Below, one piece after another: positions 12,675 through 25,900 of a stretch of DNA of 64,000 nucleotides. The DNA is taken from assembly GCF_020382885.2 (NCBI RefSeq), contig NC_058511.1, forward strand, positions 2,573,501 through 2,637,500. The letters run 5' to 3'. The DNA is from Scatophagus argus. Taxonomy: Eukaryota > Chordata > Actinopteri > Scatophagidae. Numbering within the stretch: position 1 is the first letter of the stretch; the number at the start of each line of letters is the position of its first letter. The notes below the pieces were generated by a model. That model was not told the DNA's origin, did no database searches, and saw nothing but the letters and a program-made list of their open reading frames with translations. Position numbers and translations under genes: made by a program.

Positions 12675-12703
12675 AGCTTATGTCTCCAGCAGAGACATAA
12701 GCT
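12675..12703. repeat. Perfect 12-bp inverted repeat with 5-base loop
   Basis: AGCTTATGTCTC at 12675-12686 is exactly complementary to GAGACATAAGCT at 12692-12703, with CAGCA between. No conserved small-RNA family is recognised, and the stem is too short for a typical microRNA precursor. Confidence 0.75.
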
Positions 12704-15444
12704 GATGTCTTTAGAACATTATTAACTGGCCTACGCTAAGTGAAACGAACTCACTGTGCTTTTTCAGCAACACAGATTAATACAAGCTTGCTGCGGTTAC
12801 GTGCATCCCCAGGGGGTGCCATCGTATGTCTAATCCTTAGATGTCAGGAGGCAGTGATGAGGATGAGGATGATGATGATGTGATGGTGGTGCTGAAAGCT
12901 TATGGAGGCTCCTCATAAAACCCTCATACAAAACAGATTGTCCCCGATCAGTCATTTTAAATTGTGCAGCTGTGTACCATCAGTTGGTGGCTAATTGTTT
13001 TAATAGCAGGATTAGGCTGTACAGAGGGGATGTGATGCTTTTCAGGGCCAATAAAATGTATGCTACTGCGTTGAATCATAATAAAACTAAAAAACAGACA
13101 AAAGCAGTTAACACACTGAGACGCAAAAAATTAAATTGTCAGTTGGAAACCAAAATACACCAGTTTAGCAGTAAATAGAGTTTTGTTTTGTAAGTCAGTT
13201 AAACATTAAACTTAAAAGTCAAGCTTGAATGTAAAACAATTAAATAAATAAATAAAAATTATAATAATACTAAAAAATAAAATAACTTAAATGTAACTCG
13301 TAGAACAATCTTGAACATAAAATAACTATCAAGCTAGCTAACCTAGCTAACACTACTTAGCTTGCGTTTGCATTTTTGTAGCATTAGCTAGCTATTTTAA
13401 TCTTTTTCACTCACTGGAGGTTTATTTTTATTTTTAGACTACATTTTTCCTACAATAAAAGTTATACTTGTGAATTGTCTCTTTATCTTGAACTAATTTA
13501 TCACTTTGAGGGCCACATCACTGATTTTGACAACACTGAACATGCAAATGAAAACTTACTGATATCCTCCTCTCCCTTAGAAAGTAAGGGAATAAGCATC
13601 TTGAAATCAACCAGTGCTTTTATTTGTTAAATTATCATAGAAGACAAGTGTAGTGAAAAAAAAATTTAAAATGTAAATTTCAACAACAAGCTTTTTCCTA
13701 AGTGTTTATGAGTGTAGGAAATGAGTCAGGTTTATTTCATTTCAGTAGAGCGATTAAGCACGCCAGGCCTCAGGCTTCATCCATCTGCTTGTGTGGTACC
13801 ACACATGTTCTCTTTTGCCAATGAGTGTGTGGTGCTTTTGTGCGTTGCTTTCAAGGTTATTGTTGTGTTATTGTTGTGACAGGGCAGCAGGCTGGGGGAG
13901 CAGGAAGTGAAGCCCACCATCTGTCCTTTATACTCAAACTATTGTCCTGCACACACACTCCTGCCATGACCCCAGACTCTGAGTATACACACTGTTAGGG
14001 AAACTCCAGCCATTTGCTTTGTTGTAGAGACTGAGACGAACGCAGTCTTCCATTAAACCAACAGGCAGACATTCAGCACATTACTAAAATCTATCGACCA
14101 GTCATGTTGTTACCTCATGATTAGTTGACAGTAACTGGAGATAAAAATGATCTATATTTAAAATATCGTAGAATAAAATTCCCTCGCTTGTATAGTACAC
14201 TTGAGAATGAACTTTAAATGTTGATTATATTTATACATTTAATTTTTTATACTAGTTTTTTTTTTTTAGATTTACTTTGAAATTTAAAGAAGCAATTTCT
14301 ATTTGGACTTATATATGTCAAGTTCCCTCAGTTACTAATTTAGCTCAAAGAAGTGTACCAGTTAAGCATATGAAATGTCTTTTATTCGAAAAGGAAAATT
14401 TGTGTCTCATTTCTGACACAATTTTGTCAATACTCTTGTCTCATCTCCGTTCAAAATGATCAAACGACTTTGTGTGATGATAAACGTGTGTACGTGATAT
14501 GAGACAACACATGACTAAACGTGACTGTTGATAAAAGAATTTAATCAAGACGAAAAGTCAGCTTTCCTGCTAAGTGCTGGCTGGGAGACGCCCAGCAGCC
14601 ACCGTGTTAAAAGGACAGGAAGCGGATTTTACTACTTAGCCTGAATCCACTATGGTCAAGTGTACAATAATTAATTATAACAATATCGGAAGTTAAAATC
14701 CAAAATAAAACCTGAGTATTTTATACCGTTGCAACCTGCGCTGCTAGCTGTACTACAGCACTTTGTTGATCTGCATTGTTTTTTAAAGACTAACTTCACT
14801 ATAGTCAAGATCTATAGTTGTTAAACTTGAAACTGAGACTATAATTATTTGAATTTTTCAGGGTTCACAAAATGCAATCACCATACAGAGAGCCCAAACA
14901 AAATATCATTCCCTGTGTTCTTTTCCCACTCTTTAATTGTATTACACATATGAGCAATTGTTTGGAGAATACTTTATAATTAGATATATATTCCTAATGG
15001 GATTTTGGTAAAAGTGCTGTACAGTAAGATACACGTATATTAAATAATTATTAAATAAATAAATATTAAATAAATAGTATATTCAGAATTGTACAATTTA
15101 ATAAAATACATGAAACCAAGAATACTGTATCATATTATCAAACCAAAGTATGCATTCATAACCCGTGTAATATATCGTGACATGTTCTGTCCACGTGTAT
15201 GTTTAAATAGAAGTTCACCAGTGATGCTTTTATTTTGGTAATCATACCAGACATTCGGAGACTTGGCTCCGGCTAACTTGACGTGGCGTCGGTAGCCGCT
15301 TGGGGCAGAGAAAAGCACGGCTGTTGCTCGGTTTGCTTGGTGCGGGAGATGACTGCGTATTCTCAGCCTTTGTAGGATATAAGGACTCGTTAGCAAACTT
15401 CGGTGTAAGCCCTAACAGTGTTTCGCGTAGTAACTTTCAGGACC

Positions 15445-17786
15445 ATGAATGGTAAGTCAGCGAACGGTTCGGTGGGAGGAATGGCCTGTATCGAGGGTCT
15501 GCCCCCGCTCCCGAAGAGCCTGAGCGGCTTGCTGAACTCCAGCGGCGGCTCCTGGAGAGAAATGGAGAGGATGTACGTAAAGAAAACCATGATCCAGGAC
15601 GATCTGAGCCGAGGCAGGAACAACGCCGACAACCTGCTGGCGAACAAGCCGGCCAACCTCGACGCTGCTCTGGCTCTTCTGCGGAAAGAGATGGTAACAT
15701 TTCAGGGAGTGTTCGTTTGATGTGAAGTGCTCTGCTTTTCACCGCTGGTTTGCTGAAAGAATCCAGCCAAATTCCCCAAAGAAACACGACTGGTTTATGT
15801 TGCCTGCCTTTTGGGGGACACTTAGACGCATCTTAGCACAGCACTTAAGGCTTTTTCCAAATGATTACAGTGTCTCGGTAGATTCGGCATGCATCCCGCT
15901 TACCAAAGACCACAGTAAATAATTTAAATATACATTTTCAGGTGTGGATCTTTTTTGCAGAAGACCAGGCATTATAGAGAAGGATGATACGAAGCTACCG
16001 CAGACCAAGCCCCAAATCATGAGCACTTTCTGCAGTGTTGTCAGTTGTATTTAGTGAAGAGGTTACAAAAATGCCATGTTTATTCCGAAAGTGTATCGTT
16101 TTATATGCTACCCAGCATGCAGAGTAGTGTGTAAGCTTGGACAGATAAAACGCAATATTTTAAAATAGAGTCTGGGATTAAGAATCCCCTATGCAGGAGA
16201 AAACAGGATCAGGATCAGCTTTGCACTGGATGAGACAAATTAAGCCATTAGGCTTGTGCTCATTTTTATTCTGAGCTTAATTTAATATCCTTAAGCTTCA
16301 GTATAAAAGTTGTTGTTTTCCACGACTCGTGAACTTGCATGCAGTCCTGTAGTGGACTAACACACGTTATTACATTGACTGAGGTGTAACCAGAGTGAGA
16401 CACTTATTACACACTCTGTCACACTCCCTGGCCAGCAGCAGGGGTTTTCGTAACAGAACCGGACTTCATTGTGCTCCAGGATCTTGGTCAGTACATAACA
16501 ATAGTCTGTTTGCTCATATCCAGTCATTTGGATGAACAGTGTCAAGCTGTTGCTGAAACTCAACCTGTTTTCCATTTGTTTCTTTGTTACAGGCTTTACT
16601 GAATCCCTTCTCTGCTCCGTGTGCTTTAGTTCCCAGCTCGAGGCTTATTGCTGTGCTGCTCTTAACGTGTTACTGTGAGCGTGTGGTCCGTGTTGTCTGA
16701 TAAGTTGTCAGCGTTCTGTATGTCAGAATGTGTAAGCGGCTCCTCTGTTTGTGGAGCGCAGAGCTCGGCTCAGCTGTTTGAGCTGACTGTGATTTGTTTG
16801 GAAGACAATGCAGCGACCCTCACTTCGTCCTGCACCGTCAGCTGAGCGCCTTGCAGTAGAAAAGCACTTTTCAGCCCTGCCAGTGGACTTCATTTTTTTA
16901 GCCCGTATCATAAGTGTTGTCTTTCATTCCTTTCTGTCTGACCAGATGTTGGAAAAACCCGAAGAAACATTTATAGAAATGCTGCCCATTCTCGCATCTT
17001 AGAGGCTGAAACCGGTCGGTTTTTGGCACTTGTGTTTGGTAAATGACCTAAACAGCTGTATGATCATCAGGATTTATGCTGTTGATAGCACTGCAACGTT
17101 TAGTGTATTAATTGATTAGACCATCGAAATGAAATTAGTTGCCCAAATTTTCATAAGAAATGAATCGTTTCAGTCAGTTTTGAAAAATAAAAAAGGTCAA
17201 ACATTTGTTGCTTCTTGCTTCTTTAAGTACCAACCAGATTATCAGGAGAAAAATCTTTTACTTCGCTTACTTTTTAAGCATTGAGGAAAAGCAGATTTAA
17301 TGTTTAGCTTCGGTGGTTCTGGTAGTTTGAGGTCCTGCGTGAGGACCGAGCTGATTTCAGCGCTTTGTGTCGGACCTGAGCCCAACAAGTTTGCCTTTTT
17401 CCTCTTGGATCTAAAAGTAGCTGAAGTTTAGAGCAGCTGAAGGGCTCCATTAACCCATCACATATTAATCAGGATCTTAAAACCTCCTCCTCCCTCAGGT
17501 TGGTTTGCGTCAGCAGGACATGTCCCTGCTGTGCCAGCTGTGGTCCCTCCATGAGTCCATCCAGGAGTACAAGGGCAGCTGCCAGGACCTGAGCGCCGCC
17601 TCCAGCCTCAGCATGATGGAGAACGGCTACTTCGACGAGGACGACGAGTATTACCCAGAGCCTGGCGCCACTCCCACTGGAGAGCAGCCGGATGGAGAAG
17701 CCGGAGACGGGACGGCAACAATGGGAGCTGCAAAGAATGGGAGCGGCAACGATGACAGCTGGGACTCCTTTCGCGTTACCATCTGA
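15445..17786 (+). CDS. fam89a: FAM89A, LRAP25-family protein, 2 coding exons
   Basis: FAM89 proteins are small cytoplasmic proteins. The paralogue FAM89B (LRAP25) is described as an adaptor linking LIM kinase 1 to MRCK at the lamellipodium; the job of FAM89A is poorly known. Exons are 15445-15693 and 17499-17786, joined in phase 0 at KEM|VGLRQ, giving 178 residues. Family hallmarks are GLPPLPKSLSGLL, NLDAALALLRKEM and DMSLLCQLWSLHESIQEYK. The acidic ENGYFDEDDEYY segment and the DAALALLRKEM version favour FAM89A over FAM89B. The SGGSWREMER stretch is closer to FAM89B, so this fish protein keeps features of both. The neighbourhood with ARV1 and TTC13 is that of human FAM89A. The start is the ATG at 15445; an upstream in-frame GTG is not needed. 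Confidence 0.93.
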
Positions 17787-18439
17787 GGCCTCATTCTTAG
17801 CATTTTTCTGATGATGATTCATATTCTGGAGGGTGAAAGACTCGTGTTGAGCTGGAGGAAAAGTTGAGCAGCTCTGGAGAGCTTTTGAAGGAAGTGTTTG
17901 GTCAGCGATGGCAGTGAATTGGTATCTCAGTACCATAACAGACTATAACAAATGAAGCTCCAGCTTAACTTCAGCTCCTCCTCAGGTGAAACACAACCTG
18001 CTCGTGCTGCAGAAGGTTTTTGGTTTGTTTTTTTGGCTCATTAACACCAGCTCGCACTCAGGAGTTGGGATGGATTGTATTCAAAGACTCCATATACTCA
18101 GAATTAGGCAATATATATTACTTCTTTTTCTAAAGAGCTCCGCTGCTTCTATATCAAGTAGGTTTTGCGAGCCAGTCACCCCCTTTTTTTTTTGGCAGAA
18201 CTTCTTTTTATTTACATATACAGAATATATGAACAAAGTTGTATTATTTATTATATAATATAAATGACAAGATATTTGCTTTCCTGTTTCTCTCGATGGA
18301 TGGTTTGTTCTGCAACTCGACCCCAGCACAATGGGACAGCATTTACAGGTTGGACATTGGGACTTCAACAGTGAACACAGAGGACGGGATTCCTGAACTC
18401 TGCAGTCAGCGTTGGTGTGAAAGAGGCGATCGACTGATG

Positions 18440-18442
<3 letters not shown>

Positions 18443-18472
<30 letters not shown>
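18443..18472. repeat. (GT)n microsatellite
   Basis: About 15 uninterrupted GT dinucleotides, probably inside the FAM89A 3' untranslated region because no AATAAA is seen before it. Confidence 0.85.
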
Positions 18473-18476
<4 letters not shown>

Positions 18477-19746
18477 CTTTAAGTGGTGAAATCATCTGCA
18501 TAGAAGCTGTCAGACCTCAAGAATGGAGAACAAGGTGGCGTCCTCATACCTGGAACAGGATTGAGGGCCCCACCTTCTTGCCTTTTTAGATGGAGCTCAT
18601 ACTTAAATGTGAAACGTTCAAAGTGCTGGAAGGAGTTCCAGCTGTCTGCGTCGGTGAGCCTAAAGCCTGCGAGCGCAGTATTTCAGGCTGCAGATCGCGT
18701 GCTTCGCTGAACCTTCAGAGCTGTTAGCGCTCAGACGCATTCCTTACAGACGTTAATGTGTCGCTGTTCTCTGCTAGCGTGGTGTAGAAGATGGTTTCTG
18801 TCTGGCAAAGTATGCGTTGGACTCTGCTAGCTGCCACGATACATCAGCTTGAGTCTTGTTCTCAGAGTTATGGCCATCATTCCTGTCAATAATAACTTTG
18901 TACTTTGAAATGAAAAACTATGAAAGCGAGGCTCAAGTTGTAATTAACAGTGTTTGAACAAAGCCACGTAGCAAGTGCTTAGTAGCCAGCATCAGCTGAG
19001 AAGGATGTAATGTTTTATTCAGCCGTTTTCCACATAACCAGCTTTAGGACTTCTTAACATACTCAAATAAATGCTGCCAGGAAGTGAGAAACTGTGAGTG
19101 GCTTAATTTGCACTCGCTAGCTGCAGTGTTTGTGAATTTATCACGGTGACACTGACGGGGAAACGAGAGGACGTGAATCTGATTTGGCCTGTGATGGTCA
19201 GCAGGTCTGAGAAGTTCACGCGTGGTGTAGCAGGTTTGTTTCTGTAGTTGTTTGCAGAGTAAACGCAGAGCCTATCAACTATCTAATGAATACTGGGTAC
19301 TTTATAATACTTTGTATACTACTTAAAAAAAAACTCAGCTGTCCTTCTCGACTCATGTTCTGACGCATCTTGTCTGGAGTTTTACAGGCCTAAGACCAGA
19401 CTGAACATTATACAGCATTGTCTGTGTCTGCACTTGGGGCGAGTGGGCGGGGCTTAAACCAAAACAGGGCGTGGCTAACTGTACGTTGTTCATTTAAGCA
19501 GCTGTAATTGATGTGAGTTGATCACGTCGTCTCTTTATTTATTATTTCTCTTAGATGAATAAAATTCCAGAACAGGTTTTTACAGACTTGAATGAATAAA
19601 CTTCAGTCAGCCACCCGATGAGGTTTTGCCTGCGTCACGAGTACAGACATTGACACAGTACTCGCATGATTGTACTTGTACTCATAAAACATACCTTACC
19701 CTTACCGGATTCTCGTTTCAGCCGAGTACTCGATCTTCTCTACTGC

Positions 19747-19961
19747 AAACCTTCCAGGGGGGCTGATGAAAGATCTGAGCCTCATTCTGAAACTGAAATA
19801 TTTGGGAGTTGGCTTTCTTAGACGAACTGATTACTAAGAAGATTATAAGAGCGAACATTTTAAATTCCAGATAATTTGCCTTTATGTGTATCTGTGAACA
19901 CAGTGGGAAGAGAAAACACAATACCGAACCCATGCTGAAATCAAGCCCCCCTGGAAGGTTT
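19747..19961. repeat. Pair of 18-bp inverted repeats flanking about 180 bp
   Basis: AAACCTTCCAGGGGGGCT at 19747-19764 is exactly the reverse complement of the sequence at 19944-19961, and the match continues imperfectly on both sides. The layout resembles a small non-autonomous DNA transposon or a long-armed hairpin. I did not find a clear target-site duplication. Confidence 0.55.
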
Positions 19962-22900
19962 CTGCTTTCCGTTTGAAGAGTGTTTCTCTTTGAAACTTCA
20001 GCTGAACGTGTAGCGTTCAACACCACAGCTCGATGCACGGCAGCTGCTCTGTCACTCATTTCCTCTGTCAACACCCACCACCACTGTGTGGCAAGTTTCA
20101 GTGCTGCGTTGTCTGCGTGGATCACATTACGTCATCTGTTTGTAGCCTGGTCCACTGTTAGTGTGCTGGTGGAGCCCAAACCAAAGGAAGCACAGCACTC
20201 AACATGAAATGTGTTTGGTTTAACGTGCCGAAGAAGACCGAGATTTTCTACTTAACTCCCCCTGAATTTTTAGATTTTACTCAAAAGACTCATAATGACA
20301 TCTGATGTCCTGAAGAATGTCTTTACAAGTCAGATTTTCTCTTTCCCTGCAGTGATAGTCATGCCTTCAGAGAAACACTAATGTCTTCAGCTGAGTGACA
20401 AAATGTTTTCTTTCACATGCTGATTGACAGGTGAAAGTCTCAGTTGCTTCAACACACAGGTGTGTTACGAGCGCTGAAGTCAAACGTATCAGTGACGGTA
20501 CAAACCCGTAATTTCACAATGACCTGCAGCAGATTAAAGGAATAGTTAAGATGTTTTAGGAAATGTGCTGGTTGCTTGCTTCACCCAAAGACTGGAAACA
20601 GGTGACCGTCTGAGCTAACAGCCTATCAGCACCTCTAAAGCTCACAGTGTTTTGCATTTATTTAATACCCACAAAAAACAAAGTTTAAGTTTACTGGGTT
20701 TATATTTAGGACAAGAAGATAAGAAAGCAAATAAGCACATTTCCCAAAATGTTGAAACTACTGCTTTTGATCATTTCTGTCAACACATTTTATTTTAAAG
20801 GCATTGTTCCTTTTCCCTCTGATCTGAGTTATAGATAACTTCCCACTCTCTTTTGATTATGAAGACCTGTTGTATTAATATCCACAATCTCCAGCAGAAT
20901 TCGATGGTAACGACTGCATCATCTGTTACTTTTGATTGAATGTTATTCTGTTACAAATCTTTTCAGTCTGAAGTTTATGAAACTCTGAACTGAAGCTAAT
21001 CGAAGCGTATTCAACCAAACTGACGCAGTTAAAAACATTTTTTGAGCCCAGATGTTTTGCTGGACGTCTACACATTTAGTGCCTTTGGAAACCTGCAGGT
21101 TTCAGACCTGCGGCTCGCTGTTTAAGACTGGAAGGCGCCGCAAAGCGTTTATCATGTGACTCGCTCGACGTGCACATGGCTCTTACAGCACAACTTGAAA
21201 CTTGATGACTTTTGCAACCTCCTAAATCCTGTAAAGGTCATGTGTTACATCACTGCAAATCCCAGAAGGAGCTGCTTAAAGGTGTGCTGAGTGATTCACA
21301 GGTTTATTCCGGTGTTTTCCAGCCTTTGCTGTTTTCTTGTTTTCTTTTTTGGTCCTCCATCAAAGGCTCCTTTTTCATTTTATTGATGAGGATGCAGATG
21401 ATGGGAGCGGCACATTTTTGATGCTTCCTCTCTCTGAAATCTGAGTTGCTTCACATGCATGGAGTAACTCGTTGATGACATCAGTTTCTTATCTTCGGCC
21501 CAAATCAGTTTTTATCTCCTACGTGTAGCAGCTTAACAACTTAGCAGCCTTAAAAATCAGTCATGTCGTTTGCAAAATAAGGTGCACACTTCACTTGCTC
21601 TAACATGTCGAGTGTTAGACTGCTTTGTGGTTGTTCTGTCTCAAACTACGACTACCTGATCCTCTGGGAGGCTCTCTGACAGGCACACGGTGCTTATTGT
21701 ACAGTAACACTAACTAAATCCAGCTTTGAATTGAACACCAGCAAATTGTACCCAGTATTGTACCAGTTGAGTAACGTGTGGTTCCTGATGTTATACCCTC
21801 CTTTTCATGTGATTCTTTGACATGTAATGTGGTGATGTCGTCTCAGGGTAAACTTGTGGCTCCTGATGAGAAGCCGTCAACATGTCTTCACCCTGGAGAG
21901 ACAATAAAAAAATCTGTAAAATATTTGAACACGATTGTAACGCGACGTCCATTCACGTGAATCGCGACGTGAAGTGTGGACAACATGCTCGCAGCAACCA
22001 CGTGGTGCCACGCAGCGAGGGGCTTCTGCCTAAAGCTGCCGTTTTTGCACCAACTTTGAACAATCAAATGAAGAAACAGACCATTAGAATGGGTGGAAAG
22101 ATCAATTTTTCCACTTAAAGATGCCTCAAACAGCCAGGCCGTGATGCGACCACAAAGACTAAAGTAAGGCTTGTTACTGTAATCACAGTCTCGCCTCAGT
22201 GCTCACTTCACGTCCCTGCTGTAGTGCTTGTTAAGAAGCACTCTGGGAAATGCGGGAAGTGGGTGGCAGTGGATGCACTTAAACTCAAAATAACTTGATC
22301 AGAGATTGATCATATTTAATGGGAGAGCATCCGAAGGGAGATGAATCCGTGAAACATGTTGGCTTGTACTGAGAGCTGTCAAATGGCCTCGTTTCAGTCA
22401 CCTGAAAGCTTCTAATGCTTGCTCAGCCTTGTGAAAAGGGCCCCAAACATGCATAAAAAGTCAAGTTTCTCACTAAAACTCTGAATCTGTGAATCAAACT
22501 GAAGGTTTGAGTAAACGTTGACATACTGAATATTCAGATTTCCCTCCACCTTCTCTAATTAGTGGTTGCAGATGTTCAATTGTTTCGATTCTGTGATTAG
22601 AAGCTTAATGAGAGACCAGCAAAGTGAAATGTCTGACTCCGTATTTGTACTGTGTATTATTCATCATAATCATTCATTAAATCACCGTAGTGGAATCAGA
22701 GGGTTTGATGTATTCTGTGTCGCATTAGCAGAAGTTAATCGGAGAACATGTGAAGCCTGTGTTGTTAGCATCCATCTTCATTAGTCCTGTTCTTTGATCC
22801 ATGAATGACCATACTACTGTTTCTTCAGATAATAATCTCAGTGCTGTCATACTTATCATACTGATGCGAATTTAATTAAAGTGATTCCATACTTTTCAGG

Positions 22901-25900
22901 TTTGGATTGAGCTTTTTTTCTTTAATTTTTCTACATGAAACACACTGCAGAACAGGAAGTGAATCAGTGCGGGCTAAGCTTTGTGTTTGTTGAAAAGTTG
23001 TTACCTCGCCGTAAAAACCTGAGCCCTCCCATGAAAATACATGAGTCTGTTTTATCTGGGAGTCTTAATGGCCCATTTGGGTCTGAATGTTTTTCAGAGG
23101 CTTTTACAACCACGTGAGCATGATTTCATTCTTACAGCCGCTTATCGACTCTAAGGCCGTGCTTATAGAGCAATGCTTTAGCTAAATGCTAATGTAAACA
23201 AGCTAAAATGGCTAAAAATGAATAAAATATAATAAGACAAAATATCAGCTAGCATGTTCATCCCTAAAGTCTCAACCAGTCCCATTAAAACTCCACAGGA
23301 CCCATTCAGACCAGACTGCAGGCTCCTTCCTCTCTCTGCTGCCCTACTTCTCTCTTTTTTCCCCTGAATGCATCTCACTCTGACCTGCATTTAAATGCAC
23401 CAATCTGCATTTTGGTGTGGGGAAGCTGCCATGCTGGTGCGGCTCTGATTGATCATCACTGCAGCAGAATTTCATGACTTTGATGCCGCAGCTCGTGCAG
23501 GGAGGTTCAGATGAATTACTGATGATGATAATAACACTGTTGATATTGTGAGACTCATTTAAATTCTCACAAACCTCCCTGTGAGAGCGAAGAAATGGGT
23601 CATGCAACAGACGTTTCAGCTCTACATTTGCTGCATGTTTTGGTGGTTCACAGCCATGAAACCTCAGACTCTGGCAGTGTAACAGTCAGCCTTGTAATCA
23701 ACCAGTGCTGTAATTATGTACACTTAAAGAAAAATATTGTACTTTATATCCATTTTCGGACGGCTCTACCTGCTTATTGCTTTGCGGATTAGGTTAAAAA
23801 CCCCTTTGAAGAACATATACAATATGAGGCATTAGTACACAGTAAATTAAATCACTCAACAGTACATAAAATATCAAATTAGCTTCATGCAAGCAGCAAA
23901 ACTGCTGCTTTTTTGGAGGTGCTAAATATGCATTTATTCACATCTTTAAATGGACAATGAAGCATCAGGTTTGAAGACTTTGTCAAAATGCACTGGAGGC
24001 CTGACGTCGTGTTAATGCAGCCATTACAGAAAACAAGTTAATTTAAGAAATCTAAAAGATAAGGATATTTTTTGTGTAAATGCCTGCTGCACAGTCAGTC
24101 ATGCAGTTTGCATCATCTGAAGTCCATGTGGTCTTTCTCTGTCTGCTCTGGTCTGAGCGTCTGTTAGGAGATTACAGCAGATTAACGTAATCTTGACTGT
24201 GAGAGTAAATCCAAGGTGCACATCACTCTCTCCACAGGGAGGGCTGGGACCGACCGATCGCCGAGGCTTGTCCACCACACTCGCACGCGGACTGACGTCG
24301 CCAGCTGCTGATTGTCGGTGATCATTTTTGTTGTTGGAGTGTCTTTGTGTTACAGTCTGCTCCTGTTTTCTTTCTGTCATCCCCCACCAGTCCAATAGTA
24401 ATGTTGCTTTAGTATTTTCCTAGTTATGTCTTAGTAATTTTGTTTATTTATGCAAAGAATCCAAAGAAGCATGTTTGTTCATTACACTGGTTTTATTTAG
24501 ACATGGGAATAAATAATGGTACATTATCAGTTCAGTCATTTATTAGGTAAAATAACTCAAAGGGATTTATGGCAGTTTACTGCACAGCAGAGTTACTTGA
24601 GTTCAGGATGGATTTTCCCTCCAGCTCCAGTCCTTGGTTTACTGGTGGGTCCAGCTCTGGGAAACTGCTGTGAGGTGACCGCTGTTCCAGTATAATCTGA
24701 TTAGTCCGACTCAGATTAAACCACTGCATGCCTCAGTAACTGACCAACACTTTCTGGACATTTAGAAACCGCTTACAAAGAAGTCATCCAGGAGAATCAC
24801 ACAATGTGTTCACACACGTTTATTCATATATGTTTATTTCCATTTGTGTGCGTTTGTTAAAGAAATGTTAGACTGAAATAAAACCAGGTAGTCAATACAC
24901 CTAAAACAGGTGAAGGCCCATATAGACAGAAAAACAATCTAAATGGATAAACAGCTCTAAGAGGAAACGTGTATTTTTGATTTTGTGTTGAACTGTCCCT
25001 TTAAGTCCTCCCCAAAACCAATAATTTAACTGACAAGTGATGCATTTTGTACAGAATGTTGTTAATGACAGAACTGCTAGACGTGGCACATCTCCGCTCA
25101 TAACTGAAGCAAACTTCTTAAGTTCCTACCGTCAACTGACGAAATCAGCAGTTTATCTGACGTCTCCGTGTTCCTGACCTTAACTGATCCAGACTGCGTT
25201 GTTCTCCACAGAGACCGGAGTGCAGATCCGCCCAGGGTGAGGACACCTAACCAAACATTCCTCATTCGTGCGCTGTCTCCTCAACTATTCACAGGCCTGT
25301 AATAACACGTGTCCACGTGCAGACACGGCACACATGCATGCACAAAATCGTCGCATGCAAACCTGAGTAAGTCTCTTAAAAACAAATATATTGTCTTTTT
25401 TTTTTATCATCAATCATTTTGTGGAACAGTCAGCTCAGGGAGGCCATATTGCAACATTCATCTGCAGTGTTTCACTGCAGCAAACTCACTCTACAAGTTT
25501 GTTTTATTGCAGAGGAATAAATCCCTGCCAAATGTCAGGGCTTGGCTGCAACAGAAAGCTTCAGCTATTCAATATTACTTCTTTTTCAACAAAAATAATA
25601 AAAAAAACTTCAGGGGTACAAATAAGAGTTAGGATTTGCTCAGAATATCACTATTTATTTTAAAGGAACAAAAGGTTGAACTTTAATATTAGCACATTAC
25701 GCTTCTCTTAACATAGCCTTAACTTGTTTTTACAGTAGATCTTATTTTTAATTTGTTGTAAATGGAAAACATATTGCGAGTGCTGCTCTAAAAGAACAAC
25801 AATCCAACAAAAGGAGGACACTTTGCTTCAGACTTCACAGTAATTGTAGAAGGTGGAAGGAGTGCAGCACAGATGAAAAATGTCTTCTTATTTCTTAAAA

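Larger units (their letters stand above)
9365..15444. other. 6-kb intergenic spacer between SPRTN and FAM89A
   Basis: I find no coding exon here. The open frames are short and resemble no family. The spacer includes an interspersed-repeat fragment near 9860-10090, a CA microsatellite at 12296-12329, and a perfect 12-bp hairpin at 12675-12703. There is also a GAT-rich run near 12855-12880 and an AT-rich stretch at about 13200-15130. The last few hundred bases before 15445 must include the FAM89A promoter and 5' untranslated region. Confidence 0.6.

Noticed and set aside
15418-15444. Upstream in-frame GTG extension of FAM89A
   Set aside because: Non-ATG start; the conserved protein begins at the ATG at 15445.
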